DNA of 64,000 bases, taken from NCBI RefSeq assembly GCF_900176485.1, contig NZ_FWYD01000013.1, forward strand, positions 27,661 to 91,660. The letters run 5' to 3'. The DNA comes from Primorskyibacter flagellatus (GTDB lineage: Bacteria > Pseudomonadota > Alphaproteobacteria > Rhodobacterales > Rhodobacteraceae). A program made the translations under genes and the position numbers. The notes below the pieces were generated by a model. It was not told the origin of the DNA, searched no databases, and saw nothing but the letters and a program-made list of their open reading frames with translations. This document shows, piece by piece, positions 1 to 10,104 of this stretch (within the stretch, counting starts at the first letter, position 1; each line of letters opens with the position of its first letter).

Positions 1-1099
1 CCTGCGCGGCGTTCTGAATGGGCGACAGCGGTGGGATGTACCAGACCATCGGCAGGGTCCGGTATTCGGGATGCAGCGGGAAGGCCACCTTCCAATCCAT
101 CGCCATTTTCCAGACCGGGCTGATCTTGGCCGCCTCGATCCAGTCTTCGGGCACGCCGTCACGCCGGGCCGAAGCGATCACTTCGGGGTCGTTGGGATCC
201 AGAAACACGTCAAGCTGCGCGCCGTACAGATCCGTTTCGCGCTCCGAACTCGCCGCCGCCTCGATCTTGTCGGCATCGTACAGGATCACGCCCAGATAGC
301 GGATGCGCCCCACGCAGGTTTCCGAACACACTGTCGGCTGCCCGCTCTCGATCCGCGGATAACAGAAGGTGCATTTTTCGGATTTGCCGGTATCCCAGTT
401 GTAATAGACCTTCTTGTAGGGACAGCCGGAGATGCACATCCGCCAGCCCCGGCACTTCTCCTGGTCGATCAGGACAATACCGTCCTCCTCGCGCTTGTAG
501 ATCGCGCCGGACGGACAAGAGGCCGAGCAGGTCGGGTTGAGGCAATGCTCGCACAGGCGCGGCAGATACATCATGAAGGTGTTTTCATATTCCCCGTAAA
601 TCTCCTTCTGCACATTCTCGAAATTGTAATCCGCCGAGCGTTTGGAAAATTCGCCGCCCAGGATCTCCTCCCAATTCGGGCCTTTCTCGATCTTCTCCAT
701 CCGCTCGCCGGTGATCTTCGACCGGGGCCGCGCGGTGGGAAAGGCGTCCATATCAGGCGCGGATTTCAGGTGGTCATAGTCGAAATCGAACGGCTCGTAG
801 TAATCGTCGATTTCCGGCATCGCGGGGTTGGCAAAGATATTCGCCATGATCCGCCATTTGCTGCCCTGCTTGGGGTGCAGCTTGCCACTGGCCGAACGTG
901 TCCAGCCGCCATTCCAGCGTTTCTGATTTTCCCAATCGGTCGGATAGCCGGTGCCGGGTTTGGTCTCGACATTGTTGAACCAGGCGTATTCAACGCCGTC
1001 GCGGCTGGTCCAGACGTTCTTGCAGGTGACAGAGCAAGTGTGACACCCGATGCATTTGTCGAGGTTCAGAACCTTGCCGATTTGCGCGCGAACTCTCAT
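1..1099 (-). CDS. narH: Respiratory nitrate reductase beta subunit NarH (partial, C-terminus cut by window edge)
   Basis: Electron-transfer subunit of membrane-bound nitrate reductase NarGHI, passing electrons from cytochrome b (NarI) to the Mo subunit NarG. I translated it from the reverse strand: it begins MRVRAQIGKV and has the first ferredoxin cluster CIGCHTCSVTC at about residues 16-26, then CEHCLNPTCSASC, then CRGWRMCISGC. In the last one Trp replaces a Cys, the known signature of the [3Fe-4S] cluster in NarH, and a further C-x2-C pair follows. About 366 codons are present; the family is about 500 residues, so the C-terminus and any narJ/narI lie beyond base 1. The start codon overlaps the narG stop (ATGA), indicating translational coupling. 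Confidence 0.96.
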   Translation of the reverse strand, partial: MRVRAQIGKVLNLDKCIGCHTCSVTCKNVWTSRDGVEYAWFNNVETKPGTGYPTDWENQKRWNGGWTRSASGKLHPKQGSKWRIMANIFANPAMPEIDDYYEPFDFDYDHLKSAPDMDAFPTARPRSKITGERMEKIEKGPNWEEILGGEFSKRSADYNFENVQKEIYGEYENTFMMYLPRLCEHCLNPTCSASCPSGAIYKREEDGIVLIDQEKCRGWRMCISGCPYKKVYYNWDTGKSEKCTFCYPRIESGQPTVCSETCVGRIRYLGVILYDADKIEAAASSERETDLYGAQLDVFLDPNDPEVIASARRDGVPEDWIEAAKISPVWKMAMDWKVAFPLHPEYRTLPMVWYIPPLSPIQNAAQ

Positions 1100-4000
1100 T
1101 CTGCTGCCTCCACTTTGTCGGTTGCGGGCTGGTCCAGCCAGTCGATTTTCTTCATCTTGCGCACGATCACGAATTCGTCGCGGTTGCTGCCCACCGTGCC
1201 GTAATAGTTGAAGCCGTAGGACAGCTGCGCATAGCCGCCGATCATATGCGTGGGCTTCAGCGTGGTGCGGGTGACAGAGTTGTGGATGCCGCCGCGATTG
1301 CCGGTCTTTTCGGAACCGGGCGTGTTCACGATCTTTTCCTGCGCGTGATACATGAACAGCGTGCCTTGCTTGATCCGCTGGCTGACCACCACCCGCGCGG
1401 TCAGCGCGCCGTTGATGTTATAGGCCTCCACCCAGTCGTTATCGACCAGCCCGGCCTTCTTCGCGTCCACCTCGGACATCCAGACAACCGGTCCGCCCCG
1501 GTTCAGCGTCAGCATCAGCAGGTTGTCGGTATAGGTGCTGTGGATACCCCATTTCTGGTGGGGCGTGATGAAGTTCAGCACGACATGCGGGCTGCCCTCG
1601 GCCGCGTCATTGTTGACGGCCTTGGTGATGGTCTTCAGATCCACCGGCGGGCGGTAGCTCACGAAACCTTCGCCGAAGGCCCGCATCCATTCGTGATCCT
1701 GATACAGTTGCTGCCGACCGGTCAATGTCCGCCACGGGATCAGCTCATGCACGTTGGTATAGCCCGCGTTATAGCAGACCTCCTCACTCTCGATCCCCGA
1801 CCATGTCGGGCTGGAGATGATCTTGCGCGGCTGCGCCGCGATGTCGCGAAAGCGGATCTTGGTGTGATGCGCGCCCTCGGCCAGATGCGCGTGGTGTCGG
1901 CCCGTGGGCTTTTCAAGTTCCTCCCACGCCTTCACGGCCACCTCGCCATTGGTTTCGGGGGCCAGCATCAGGATCATTTCCGCCGCGTCGATTGCGGTGT
2001 TCAGCTTGGGCTGGCCTTTCGAGATACCCTCGTCCAGCACCTCGCCGTTCAGGTCCCGCAGATGCCCGACCTCGACCTTGGTGTCCCAGTTGATACCCTT
2101 GCCGCCATTGCCCAGCTTTTCCAGAAGCGGCCCGACAGAGGTGAATTTCTTGTAGAGGTTCGGATAGTCCCTCTCGACCGCGACATAATTCGGCGCGGTC
2201 TTGCCGGGGATCAGGTCGCATTCGCCCTTTTTCCAGTCCTTGACATGGGCCTGCGCCAGCTCGCCGGGCGTGTCGTGCAGCAGCGGAACCTGCACGACGT
2301 CCGTCTCCACGCCCAGCACCTCGGGGGCGACTTCGGAAAATTTCGCGGCAATCGCCTTGAAGATTTCCCAGTCGGATTTGCTTTCATAGGCGGGGTCCAC
2401 CGCCGCCTGTAGCGGGTGGATGAACGGGTGCATGTCCGAGGTGTTCAGATCGTCCTTTTCGTACCAGCTGGCCGTGGGCAGCACGATGTCGGAATAGACG
2501 CAGGTGGTGGACATCCGGAAATCAATGGTCACCAGCAGGTCAAGCTTGCCCTTGGGTGCCTCATCGTGCCAGGCGGCCTCTTTCGGCATCACGCCGCCTT
2601 CCTCGCCCAGATCCTTGCCCATCACGCCATGATCGGTGCCCAGAAGATGCTTGAGGAAATATTCATGCCCCTTGCCGGAGGATCCCAGCAGGTTCGAGCG
2701 CCAGACAAACAGGTTGCGCGGCCAGTTCTCCGGCGCGTCCGGATCCTCGCAGGACATCTGAAGATCACCGGATTTCAGCTGTTCTACGACGTAGTCCCTG
2801 ATCTCCTTGCCCGCAGTCTTCGCGGCCCTGGACACGTCCAGAGGGTTGGTCTTCAACTGCGGGGCAGATGGCAGCCAGCCCATACGCTCGGCGCGGATAT
2901 TGTAGTCGATCAGGCTGACATCCCAATCGCCCTTGGGTGCCGTCGGCGACAGGATCTCGCCCGCGCTCAGCGTTTCATAGCGCCACTGATCGGTATGCGC
3001 ATACCATGCGCTGGTCGAGTTCATGTGCCGCGGCGGGCGGCTCCAATCAAGACCGAAGGCCAGCGGTTGCCAGCCGGTCTGCGGGCGCAGCTTTTCCTGC
3101 CCGACGTAATGCGACCAGCCGCCCCCCTCCTTGCCGATACAGCCGCACATCACCAGCATGTTGATGATGCCGCGATAGGCCATGTCCATGTGATACCAGT
3201 GGTTCAGACCTGCCCCGAGGATGACCATGGACTTGCCTTCGGTCTTCTCGGCATTCCCCGCGAATTCCCGCGCCACGGCGATGATCTTTTCCCGCTCCAC
3301 GCCGGTGATCTTTTCGGCCCAGGCGGGTGTATAGGGGCTGTCATCGTCGAAATTCTTCGACACCCACTGACCGCCCAGGCCCCGGTCGAGTCCGTAATTG
3401 GCGCAGAACAGGTCAAACACGGTGGCGACAAGCGCGTCCTTGCCATCCGCCAGCGTCACAAGGCGCGCGGGGATGTTACGGGTCAGAACCTCCGGGTGGT
3501 CGCATTTCACGAAATCACCCGTCGCGGCCCCGCCGAAATAGGGGAAATCCACCCCGACAACCTCGTCATGGTCTCCGTCAAGGATCTGGCTCAGACGAAG
3601 TTGCGCCTCGCCCCCCTTGGCGCGCTGTTCAAGGTTCCACTTTCCCTCTTCACCCCAGCGAAACCCGATGGAGCCGTTGGGTGCCACGATCTGGCCCGAC
3701 GCCTCGTCATAGGCGACGGTTTTCCAGTCGGGATTGTTGGTCTCGCCCAGCTGGTCGTCGAAGTCCTCGGCCCGAAGCATCCGGCCCGGAATAAGGTGAC
3801 CGTCCTTTTCGTCCAGCCGGACCAGCATCGGCATGTCGGTATATTTGCGGGCGTAATCCTCGAAATACTCGGCCTGCCGGTCAAGGTGGAACTCGCGCAG
3901 GATGACATGGCCCAGGGCCATCGCCAGCGCCGCATCCGTGCCGGCCTGCGGGTTCAACCAGATATCGCCGAACTTGGCCGCTTCGGAATAGTCGGGGCTG

Positions 4001-4842
4001 ACCACGGCAGACTTGGTGCCGCGATACCGGACCTCAGTATAGAAATGCGCGTCAGGCGTGCGGGTCTGCGGCACGTTCGAGCCCCAGAGCATCAGGAAGC
4101 CCGCATTGTACCAATCGGCACTTTCGGGCACGTCGGTCTGCTCTCCCCAAGTTTGTGGCGACGCGGGCGGCAGATCGCAATACCAGTCGTAGAAGGACAT
4201 GCAGGTGCCGCCCAGCAACGACAGATAGCGCGCGCCGGCCGCATAGCTGACCATCGACATGGCCGGGATCGGGGAAAACCCGAAGACGCGATCCGGGCCA
4301 TAGGTCTTGGCGGTATAGGCGTTGGCGGCGGCCACGATCTCTGTCGCCTCTTCCCATGTGGCGCGCACGAACCCGCCCTTACCACGGGTCTTGGTGTAGG
4401 ACGCCCGCAGGATCGGATCCTCCTGAATGGCCGCCCATGCCGCCACCGGCGTCTTCTTTGCGCGCATCTTGCGCCAGATCCGCATCAGGCTGCCCCGGAT
4501 CAGCGGGTTCTTCACGCGGTTGGCCGAGTACAGATACCAGCTGTAGGACGCGCCGCGCGCGCAGCCGCGCGGCTCATGGTTGGGCAGGCCCGCACGGGTG
4601 CGCGGATAATCGGTTTGCTGGGTCTCCCATGTCACGATGCCCGACTTGACGTAAATCTTCCACGAGCATGACCCGGTGCAATTCACCCCATGCGTGGACC
4701 GCACGATCTTGTCATGCCGCCAGCGGTTTCTGTAGGTCTCTTCCCAGTCGCGGTTCTCGCGGGTCGTCTGGCCCCACCCGTCCGAGAATGTCTCCAGCTC
4801 CTTGCTCTGGAAGAAGTTCAGTCTGTCAAGCAAATGGCTCAT
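1096..4842 (-). CDS. narG: Respiratory nitrate reductase alpha subunit NarG
   Basis: Catalytic Mo-bis-MGD subunit that reduces nitrate to nitrite at the cytoplasmic face. The protein is 1248 residues, normal for NarG. Visible ligands are His51, Cys55, Cys59 and Cys94 (HGVNCTGSC...PRGC) for the N-terminal FS0 [4Fe-4S] cluster, and Asp223 in YCDLPPASP, the position of the aspartate that ligates Mo in NarG-type enzymes. This rules out the periplasmic NapA type, which uses Cys. No Tat signal is seen, as expected for a cytoplasm-facing enzyme. It lies 64 bp downstream of narK and overlaps narH by 4 bp, so narK-narG-narH form one operon. Confidence 0.98.
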   Translation of the reverse strand: MSHLLDRLNFFQSKELETFSDGWGQTTRENRDWEETYRNRWRHDKIVRSTHGVNCTGSCSWKIYVKSGIVTWETQQTDYPRTRAGLPNHEPRGCARGASYSWYLYSANRVKNPLIRGSLMRIWRKMRAKKTPVAAWAAIQEDPILRASYTKTRGKGGFVRATWEEATEIVAAANAYTAKTYGPDRVFGFSPIPAMSMVSYAAGARYLSLLGGTCMSFYDWYCDLPPASPQTWGEQTDVPESADWYNAGFLMLWGSNVPQTRTPDAHFYTEVRYRGTKSAVVSPDYSEAAKFGDIWLNPQAGTDAALAMALGHVILREFHLDRQAEYFEDYARKYTDMPMLVRLDEKDGHLIPGRMLRAEDFDDQLGETNNPDWKTVAYDEASGQIVAPNGSIGFRWGEEGKWNLEQRAKGGEAQLRLSQILDGDHDEVVGVDFPYFGGAATGDFVKCDHPEVLTRNIPARLVTLADGKDALVATVFDLFCANYGLDRGLGGQWVSKNFDDDSPYTPAWAEKITGVEREKIIAVAREFAGNAEKTEGKSMVILGAGLNHWYHMDMAYRGIINMLVMCGCIGKEGGGWSHYVGQEKLRPQTGWQPLAFGLDWSRPPRHMNSTSAWYAHTDQWRYETLSAGEILSPTAPKGDWDVSLIDYNIRAERMGWLPSAPQLKTNPLDVSRAAKTAGKEIRDYVVEQLKSGDLQMSCEDPDAPENWPRNLFVWRSNLLGSSGKGHEYFLKHLLGTDHGVMGKDLGEEGGVMPKEAAWHDEAPKGKLDLLVTIDFRMSTTCVYSDIVLPTASWYEKDDLNTSDMHPFIHPLQAAVDPAYESKSDWEIFKAIAAKFSEVAPEVLGVETDVVQVPLLHDTPGELAQAHVKDWKKGECDLIPGKTAPNYVAVERDYPNLYKKFTSVGPLLEKLGNGGKGINWDTKVEVGHLRDLNGEVLDEGISKGQPKLNTAIDAAEMILMLAPETNGEVAVKAWEELEKPTGRHHAHLAEGAHHTKIRFRDIAAQPRKIISSPTWSGIESEEVCYNAGYTNVHELIPWRTLTGRQQLYQDHEWMRAFGEGFVSYRPPVDLKTITKAVNNDAAEGSPHVVLNFITPHQKWGIHSTYTDNLLMLTLNRGGPVVWMSEVDAKKAGLVDNDWVEAYNINGALTARVVVSQRIKQGTLFMYHAQEKIVNTPGSEKTGNRGGIHNSVTRTTLKPTHMIGGYAQLSYGFNYYGTVGSNRDEFVIVRKMKKIDWLDQPATDKVEAAE

Positions 4843-4906
4843 CTTGCTGTCCTTTCGGTATTCAGGCTGCGGGCGGCGTCACGCGCCGCCCGCTCAAAGG
4901 GGTGAC

Positions 4907-7633
4907 TCATTGGGCAGGCTGCGCTGTGGCGCCGCCGATACTGCCGCCGCCGCTCTCGATATCGTGCAGCAGACCGCCGGGCCGCGTGTAGACGGCCCAG
5001 GTGATGACGACGCAGAGCGCGTAGAAGGCCAAAAACCCCCAAAGCGCCCCCACCGCCGATCCGGTCATCGCGATGGATGTGCCGTAGGCCTTGGGGATGA
5101 AGAATGCGCCATAGGCGGCAATGGCCGAGGTGAAGGCGGTGATCGCGCCGGATTCCATCGCGATCTGCCGCTTGCGGTCCTCCAGCCCCAGATGCGGCAT
5201 CAGGCGCGGCACCTCGCGGCCCATGATCACCGGGATCATCTGGAAGGTGGACGCATTGCCCACGCCGGTCAGGAAGAACAGCGCCATGAAACAGGCGAAG
5301 AAGCCCATGAACGACCCGACCCCGAGGAAGAAGATCACGCCGAACGTGGCGACGATCATGCCGAGGAACGTCCAGAACGTCACCCGCCCGCCGCCGAAAC
5401 GGTCGCTGATCCAGCCGGTTCCGGCACGGCTGAGCGCACCCACCAGCGGCCCGAGGAACACATAGTTCAGCGCGTTGATCTCGGGGAAAGCCAGTTTCGT
5501 CAGCAGCGGGAAGCCTGCGGAATAGCCGATGAAGCTGCCGAACGTACCGGTGTAAAGGGCGCACATCAGCCAGTTATGCACACGCCCGAAGATCACCGAC
5601 TGATCTGCAAAGCTGGCGCGCGCGTCGGCGATGTCATTCATGCCCAGCCAGGCCGCGATTGTCGCCGCAAGGATGAACGGCACCCAGACGAAACCGGCAT
5701 TCTGCATCCACAGCATGCCGCCGTCGGACATGGTCTGCGGCTGTCCCCCCATGGCTCCGAAGACGCCCGCCGTGATGACGATGGGCACCAGGAACTGCAT
5801 GACCGACACGCCCAGATTGCCCAGACCCGCGTTCAGCGCCAGCGCATTGCCCTTCTCGGCCTTCGGGAAGAAATAGCCGATATTGGCCATTGACGACGCA
5901 AAGTTGCCGCCGCCCGTGCCGCATAGCAACGCCAGCACAAGGAAGATCAGATAGGGCGTGTCGGGGTTCTGTACCGCGTATCCGATGCCCGCGGCCGGCA
6001 GCAGCAGCGATGCGGTCGAAAGCGTTGTCCAAAGCCGCCCGCCGAAGATCGGCACCATGAAGCTGTAAAAAATGCGCAGCGTCGCCCCCGACAGGCCCGG
6101 CAGCGCCGCCAGCCAGAAAAGCTGGCCCGAGGTGAAGTCGAACCCGATCGCGGGCAGACGTGCCACAACCATCGACCAGACCATCCAGACCGAAAAAGCC
6201 AGAAGCAGCGCCGGGATCGAGATCCACAGGTTGCGCCGCGCCACGGCCCTGCCCTTGTCGGCCCAGAATGCCGCATCTTCGGGATGCCATTCATCCAGCA
6301 CGCGCGGAATTTCCATACGCTCTGGATTATGGACATCCTGCATTTCGGGCAATGCGGGCAACTGGTCCAGCGCGGTGCCGTGGGCGGCACGTTCCATCGC
6401 GCGGATCGACAGATGCATCCATGCAAGCGCAATCGCGACCAACACGAAAAGCAGCGCAAAGCAGGACGTATAGATGCCGGTCAGGTCCAGAAGCGCGCCG
6501 AAGATGATCGGCAGGGCAAAGCCCCCCAAACCGCCGATCATCCCGACAAGACCGCCGACCGACCCCACATGCTGCGGATAATAGACCGGAATATGCTTGA
6601 ACACCGCCGCCTTGCCGAGGCTCATGAAAAAGCCAAGCGCGAACAGCGTGCCGACAAAGGGCCAGAACGCCATGGAGGTGGAAAAGGTGATTGGCCCGTC
6701 CTTGCCGTGAACCACATAATCGGTCGGCGGATAAGACAGCATGAACAGCAGGATCATGGAAAAGCCGAAGGTCCAGTACATGACCTGACGCGCGCCGAAC
6801 TTGTCGCTCAGGTGCCCGCCATAGGCCCGGAACAGCGACGCCGATAGGCTGAACGAAGCCGCGGCCATGCCCGCGGTTTTCACATCCACTTCGTAGACAT
6901 CGATCAGGTAATGCGGCATCCACAGGGCAAGCGCCACGAAGGCACCGAACACGAAGAAATAGTAAAGCGAGAACCGCCAGACCTGAAGATTTTTCAGCGG
7001 CGCGAATTGCTGCGCCAGCGACGGCGCCTTCGCCCCGGACTTGCGGCGCGCAACCAGTTCCGGGTCGTCCTTGGCCAGCACGAAAAACAGCACACCGATG
7101 GTGGCAAGGCCGGCCGCCCAGACATAGGCCACACCGTGCCAGCCGTAAGCGACCATGACGAAAGGCGCGACAAACTTGGTGACCGCCGCGCCGACATTGC
7201 CCGCGCCGAAGAGCCCCAGCGCCGTGCCTTGGCGGCCCGCATCATACCAACGGCTGACATAGGCGACCCCGATGATGAACGATCCGCCCGCAAGCCCGAT
7301 GCCAAGCGCCGCAACCAGATACATGATATAGCTGTCCGCCAGCGTCAGCGCCCATGTCGCCAGCGCCGTCAGGATCATCTGGCTGGAAAACACCAGCCGC
7401 CCGCCGTATTTCTCGGCCCAGACGCCCAGAAACAACCGCGTGACAGAGCCGGTGAGGATGGGCGTCGCCACCAGCAGCCCGAATTGCGTGTCGTTCAGGC
7501 CAAGCTCGGCCTGGATCGCGACTCCGATAATGGAAAAGATCGTCCAGACCGCGAAACACGCGGTAAAGGCGATCGTACTCAGGCTCAGGGCGCGCGTCTG
7601 ATCGGCGCGCGAGGCTGTGGCTGCGGTCTGCAT
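4907..7633 (-). CDS. narK: Fused NarK1-NarK2 nitrate/nitrite transporter
   Basis: Two complete MFS nitrate transporters in one chain of 908 residues. The first half (to about residue 430) carries GLFGAGNVGAAV and GGLVGMIGGLGG; the second half (from about 465) carries LNAGLGNLGVSV and RDGG-like loop positions. In Paracoccus such fusions, NarK1 is described as a proton-nitrate symporter and NarK2 as a nitrate/nitrite antiporter, so the pair imports nitrate and then exchanges it for the nitrite made by NarG. I place the start at 7633 (MQTAATASR) because GGAG lies 8 bases upstream. The frame is open upstream to 7684, but that extension has no ribosome binding site. An FNR-type box lies about 85 bp upstream. 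Confidence 0.94.
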   Translation of the reverse strand: MQTAATASRADQTRALSLSTIAFTACFAVWTIFSIIGVAIQAELGLNDTQFGLLVATPILTGSVTRLFLGVWAEKYGGRLVFSSQMILTALATWALTLADSYIMYLVAALGIGLAGGSFIIGVAYVSRWYDAGRQGTALGLFGAGNVGAAVTKFVAPFVMVAYGWHGVAYVWAAGLATIGVLFFVLAKDDPELVARRKSGAKAPSLAQQFAPLKNLQVWRFSLYYFFVFGAFVALALWMPHYLIDVYEVDVKTAGMAAASFSLSASLFRAYGGHLSDKFGARQVMYWTFGFSMILLFMLSYPPTDYVVHGKDGPITFSTSMAFWPFVGTLFALGFFMSLGKAAVFKHIPVYYPQHVGSVGGLVGMIGGLGGFALPIIFGALLDLTGIYTSCFALLFVLVAIALAWMHLSIRAMERAAHGTALDQLPALPEMQDVHNPERMEIPRVLDEWHPEDAAFWADKGRAVARRNLWISIPALLLAFSVWMVWSMVVARLPAIGFDFTSGQLFWLAALPGLSGATLRIFYSFMVPIFGGRLWTTLSTASLLLPAAGIGYAVQNPDTPYLIFLVLALLCGTGGGNFASSMANIGYFFPKAEKGNALALNAGLGNLGVSVMQFLVPIVITAGVFGAMGGQPQTMSDGGMLWMQNAGFVWVPFILAATIAAWLGMNDIADARASFADQSVIFGRVHNWLMCALYTGTFGSFIGYSAGFPLLTKLAFPEINALNYVFLGPLVGALSRAGTGWISDRFGGGRVTFWTFLGMIVATFGVIFFLGVGSFMGFFACFMALFFLTGVGNASTFQMIPVIMGREVPRLMPHLGLEDRKRQIAMESGAITAFTSAIAAYGAFFIPKAYGTSIAMTGSAVGALWGFLAFYALCVVITWAVYTRPGGLLHDIESGGGSIGGATAQPAQ

Positions 7634-7717
7634 GGCGGCGTCTCCGGCAAGATAATTGCGACGTCCCCCCTTGAAGGGGATCACTGCCGTATCTGCATGG
7701 GCCGCGGGCCAGATGAG

Positions 7718-7731
7718 TTGATCCAGATCAT
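7718..7731 (-). promoter_or_regulatory. FNR-type box upstream of narK
   Basis: TTGATCCAGATCAT matches the FNR/NNR consensus TTGAT-N4-ATCAA at 9 of 10 positions. Its centre is about 91 bases upstream of the chosen narK start. If it acts as a class II site at -41.5, transcription would begin near 7683 and leave a leader of about 50 bases. Likely target of NarR and/or FnrP; the binding itself is inference. Confidence 0.7.
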
Positions 7732-7830
7732 AAAATCGAAAAAGAATAACAAAATAAGTATGTTAAAAACAAATGTCAGGTCCGGGGCCCGGAAAGGTCA
7801 AGCGCTGCTCGACAGGGATCAAACCAAGAA

Positions 7831-7844
7831 TTGACAATTATCAA
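7831..7844 (+). promoter_or_regulatory. FNR-type box just upstream of narR
   Basis: TTGACAATTATCAA fits TTGAT-N4-ATCAA with one mismatch. Its centre lies only about 50 bases before the narR start at 7888, too close for an ordinary class II activation site with a normal leader. It may be an autoregulatory (repressing) site, or a distal second site for narK. The first TTG of the box is in frame with narR and could be mistaken for its start codon. Confidence 0.65.
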
Positions 7845-7887
7845 TCAACCGGCCGATACTCCGCTGGCTTGGCGGAAGGAGAAGGGC

Positions 7888-8586
7888 ATGTCCGATTCCG
7901 AATACCGGGATATTCAAAAACTCGACCTGTTCGCGCAGATGACCGATGATCATTTTGCGTCCCTGATGCAGGGCGCCTATGTCCAGAATTTCCCCGCCCA
8001 GATCGAATTGATTACCGAAGGCGACCCAAGCGATTTCCTGCATGTCGTTCTGTCCGGCGCGGTCGATCTGTTTTCGGAATGGAACGGCAGGGCGACCAGC
8101 ATGGCCACCGTGCGGCCGATCTCTACCTTCATTCTGGCCGCGACGATCAAGAATGCGCCCTATCTGATGTCCGCGCGCACGTTGGAAAAAAGCCGTATCG
8201 CCCTGATACCCAGCCAGGATGTCCGCAGCATTTTCGACAAGGACAGTGGTTTTGCCCGTGCGATCGTGACAGAGCTTTCGCAATGCTACCGATCCGTCAT
8301 CAAGGCACAGAAGGACATCAAGCTGCGCAGCTCGCTTGAACGGCTCGCCAATTATCTGCTCCGGCAGCAAAAGCATGTCGGCGGCGGCAACGTGTTTACA
8401 CTGGATTTCGAAAAGCGCCGTCTGGCATCCATATTGGGCATGACCCCCGAAAACCTCAGCCGCGCCTTCAAAGGCCTCCAGCCTCATGGTGTCACCGTGA
8501 ACGGCACCCGCATCACGATCAGCAATCAGATGGGCCTCGAAGAGTTCGCCAAGCCCAATCCGCTGATCGACGACGCCTCGACCTGA
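7888..8586 (+). CDS. narR: NarR, Crp/Fnr-family nitrate-respiration regulator without Fe-S cysteines
   Basis: Crp/Fnr-type activator of 232 residues divergent from narK, the arrangement known for narR in Paracoccus. The cyclic-nucleotide-binding-like beta roll occupies about residues 15-120 and a winged HTH about 150-215. The recognition helix contains TPENLSR, matching the E-x2-S-R that reads FNR boxes. The only cysteine is in SQCYRS in the dimerisation helix, so it cannot carry an FNR-type [4Fe-4S] cluster. Paracoccus NarR also lacks these cysteines and responds to nitrate/nitrite. The start at 7888 is supported by AAGGAG six bases upstream; the longer frame from 7831 would begin inside the FNR box. 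Confidence 0.9.
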   Translation: MSDSEYRDIQKLDLFAQMTDDHFASLMQGAYVQNFPAQIELITEGDPSDFLHVVLSGAVDLFSEWNGRATSMATVRPISTFILAATIKNAPYLMSARTLEKSRIALIPSQDVRSIFDKDSGFARAIVTELSQCYRSVIKAQKDIKLRSSLERLANYLLRQQKHVGGGNVFTLDFEKRRLASILGMTPENLSRAFKGLQPHGVTVNGTRITISNQMGLEEFAKPNPLIDDAST

Positions 8587-8760
8587 CGGCCAGCCAATGT
8601 GCAAACCCACGCATGGCGGCACCCGCAACGTTTCCCGGCAGCGGGTCCTGCTGTACAGCGCCGGCAACGCATGGCTTGCGTGATCGGGCGCGCTTGTTGA
8701 CGGTGACGGTGGGCGCTATTCATTTCTGGCCCCCTGCCCGCATGTCAAAGGACGCCTCCC

Positions 8761-10104
8761 ATGCCGATATATGACCGACACTCAATGGGACATCTGCCAT
8801 CGGCACATGCATCGAAGGATACCATCGCGACATTTCTGGCATCGGCGCATGCTGTCGATGTCGCCACCTGGATAGAGCAGTTGCCCGTTGCAGAGAGATC
8901 ACAACAGCTTTTGGATGTCGATCCGGGGCGCCGGGCGAATGTGTTCGGGAAAATGTCACTGGCCGCCCAGACCGATCTGGCCGGAACCGTGGCGGCCGCC
9001 GATCTGGCCAGAATCGTGACCCGAATGGATGCCGATGACCGCGCGGATCTGTTCAACCATCTCGCGCCGGACGACCAGAAGGCATTGATGGCAGAGCTTG
9101 ACGAGGCGGACCGGGCCGATATTCGCCGCCTTTCCGTCCACGGTGACCGCTCTGTCGGTGCGCTGATGACATCGGATTATGCCGTGCTTGCCGAGGATAT
9201 GACCGCGAAGGACGCCCTGGCCGCATTGGGCAGGCAAGCACCGGACACGGAAACGATCTACCGATCCTATGTTCTGGATGAAAGCCGTCATCTGATGGGC
9301 TCGATCCGGCTGCATGAACTGGTATTGGCCGACGATATGACGCCGGTCGCCGCGTTGATGGAGGCCGACCCCATTTCCGCCTCCTCGGATGCCAGCCGCG
9401 AGGACGTCGCGCATTTGATTGCGCGTTATGACCTTCTGGCGCTGCCCGTCGTCGACGCGGATGGCATATTGCTGGGCATCGTCACCCATGATGACGCGGC
9501 CGACGCGATGCAGGCGGAAATGACAGAGGATTTTCAGAAGATTTCGACCGTGCTGCCATTTTCGCAAAACATGCGTCAGGCCAGTATCCGGCTGCTCTAT
9601 TCAAAGCGCATCGTCTGGCTGGCCCTGCTGGTGTTTGGCAACCTCTTTTCAGGCGCGGGCATCGCCTATTTCGAAGAAACCATTCTGGCCTATGTCTCGC
9701 TGGTGTTCTTCCTGCCGCTTCTGATCGACAGCAGCGGCAATGCCGGTGCGCAATCGGCCACATTGATGGTGCGCGCGCTGGCGACGGGCGATGTCGTGCT
9801 GAAAGACTGGCGCGACCTGATCGGACGCGAATTGTTCATCGCCGCCGCGCTTGGGGCGACCATGGCACTGGTCGTCTTTCCCCTGGGGATATGGCGCGGC
9901 GGGTCCGATGTTGCGCTGGTTGTCGGCATGACGATGTTTCTGGTGGTGATCATCGGCAGCCTTGTCGGCATGTCGTTACCGTTCCTGCTCAGCCGTCTGA
10001 AGCTGGATCCGGCAACGGCCAGCGGGCCGCTGGTCACGACGATTTCCGACGCGCTTGGCGTTCTGATCTACTTTTCAATCGCCACGACGATGCTCTCACT
10101 CTGA
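8761..10104 (+). CDS. mgtE: MgtE-family magnesium transporter
   Basis: Mg2+ channel/transporter of 447 residues, the family's usual size. Order of domains: MgtE N-domain of helical repeats (about 20-130), a CBS pair (about 150-265, with VGALMTSDYAVL and ALPVVDADGILLGIVTHDDA), then five membrane helices from about 285. The signature PLLIDSSGNAGAQSATLMVRALATG lies at the second helix. The N-domain and CBS pair are the known Mg2+-sensing gate. It stands alone 174 bp downstream of narR, with a short weak spacer sequence between and no clear terminator. Confidence 0.95.
   Translation: MPIYDRHSMGHLPSAHASKDTIATFLASAHAVDVATWIEQLPVAERSQQLLDVDPGRRANVFGKMSLAAQTDLAGTVAAADLARIVTRMDADDRADLFNHLAPDDQKALMAELDEADRADIRRLSVHGDRSVGALMTSDYAVLAEDMTAKDALAALGRQAPDTETIYRSYVLDESRHLMGSIRLHELVLADDMTPVAALMEADPISASSDASREDVAHLIARYDLLALPVVDADGILLGIVTHDDAADAMQAEMTEDFQKISTVLPFSQNMRQASIRLLYSKRIVWLALLVFGNLFSGAGIAYFEETILAYVSLVFFLPLLIDSSGNAGAQSATLMVRALATGDVVLKDWRDLIGRELFIAAALGATMALVVFPLGIWRGGSDVALVVGMTMFLVVIIGSLVGMSLPFLLSRLKLDPATASGPLVTTISDALGVLIYFSIATTMLSL

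Noticed and set aside
2416..4671. Long open frame of about 750 codons on the plus strand opposite narG
   Set aside because: It is the antisense shadow of narG, common in GC-rich DNA; its translation is rich in R, G, H and A and resembles no family.
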